Below the pieces are notes generated by a model that searched no databases, was not told where the DNA came from, and was given only the letters and a program-made list of their open reading frames with translations. A stretch of 64,000 bases of DNA from Clostridiaceae bacterium. Its GTDB lineage: Bacteria > Bacillota > Clostridia > Oscillospirales > Acutalibacteraceae. The stretch covers positions 58,669-122,668 of the forward strand of contig JAEERC010000063.1 in assembly GCA_016285645.1 (NCBI GenBank), written 5' to 3'. A program made the translations under genes and the position numbers. Shown here in pieces: positions 63,790 through 64,000 of the stretch; position 1 is the stretch's first letter, and every line of letters starts with the position of its first letter.

Positions 63790-64000
63790 GGGCGGTCCTT
63801 CATAAGCCAGTAATGCCTCAAAGAGCGACCTTCGCACATCTTATGCAGGTATTCCTCCTCGGAATACGACAAGTATTACTCGTCGTCATAACCTGCAAAT
63901 ATGCACAAATTTCATCTCTTTGAGGTGTGAAACAGTTTTCACGCGAAAAATGAGCCGCAGAACAAGGAAGATTTGTGAAAGCATACTTTGTGTATGGTAA
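63790..64000. mobile_element. second copy of the MITE-like element, cut by the window end
   Basis: From GGGCGGTCCTTCATAAGCC onward the sequence matches the reverse complement of the element at 38898-39177 with only a few changes. 211 of 280 bases are inside the window. It is preceded by AACGGCTTCCC and AA, which look like the first arm of the lexA terminator and the target dinucleotide. Confidence 0.85.

Noticed and set aside
63448..63837. 129-codon minus-strand frame across the lexA 3' end and the repeat element
   Set aside because: It is antisense to lexA and starts within the repeat element; the frame has no support.

Overview
The window looks like a chromosome segment of an anaerobic Gram-positive gut or rumen bacterium of the class Clostridia, probably Oscillospirales/Ruminococcaceae. 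The evidence is near-consensus sigma-A promoters, a Bacillus-type LexA box, ECF-type vitamin uptake, NADP-glutamate dehydrogenase, many very large BspA-like and repeat-rich secreted proteins, and no outer-membrane functions. No cas genes, rRNA or intact prophage are present.

Left part (1-32.9 kb, visibly richer in A+T) is a surface-protein region. It holds the 3' end of one giant exported protein and complete proteins of about 3119, 1665, 562, 270, 1822, 542, 398 and 619 residues. They are built from DUF6273, InlB/MucBP-like strap repeats, cysteine-pair repeats, a vWA domain, LRR_5 (BspA) repeats, a papain-like protease, PPC-like and CHAP domains. None has LPXTG. Most end in a shared Ig-like domain plus a short amphipathic tail (GFFxKLIAFFxxLF). 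An AgrC/AgrA-like two-component system sits in the middle with a possible peptide gene in front. Next to it is a CRISPR type II remnant: a tracrRNA-like gene fused to a one-spacer array, without cas genes.

At 33-34.2 kb an orphan phage-like gene and repeats beside tRNA-Arg suggest the scar of an integrated element. From 34 to 46 kb lie a lysoplasmalogenase-like protein with an FAD oxidoreductase, a PHP phosphoesterase, a CPA2 antiporter, and a long leftward run DUF4838 - GH95 - GNAT - thiE - HAD - thiD. A 280-bp inverted-repeat element sits inside the terminator loop of the antiporter gene. A second copy follows lexA at the right end.

At 46.4-53.1 kb is a cobalamin-riboswitch operon: a small HNH-repeat protein, a DUF4430 protein, a membrane-tethered intrinsic-factor-like protein (alpha/alpha barrel plus DUF4430) and a complete ECF transporter (T, fused A-A', S). 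Together these make a credible surface B12-capture and uptake system. At 54.1-56.1 kb phenylacetate-CoA ligase and an ACT protein are preceded by a consensus promoter, a Phe-rich leader peptide and a terminator, a classical attenuator layout. The right end carries a glycosyltransferase, a stand-alone GMP synthase ATPase subunit, gdhA, a serine hydrolase and lexA with two operators.
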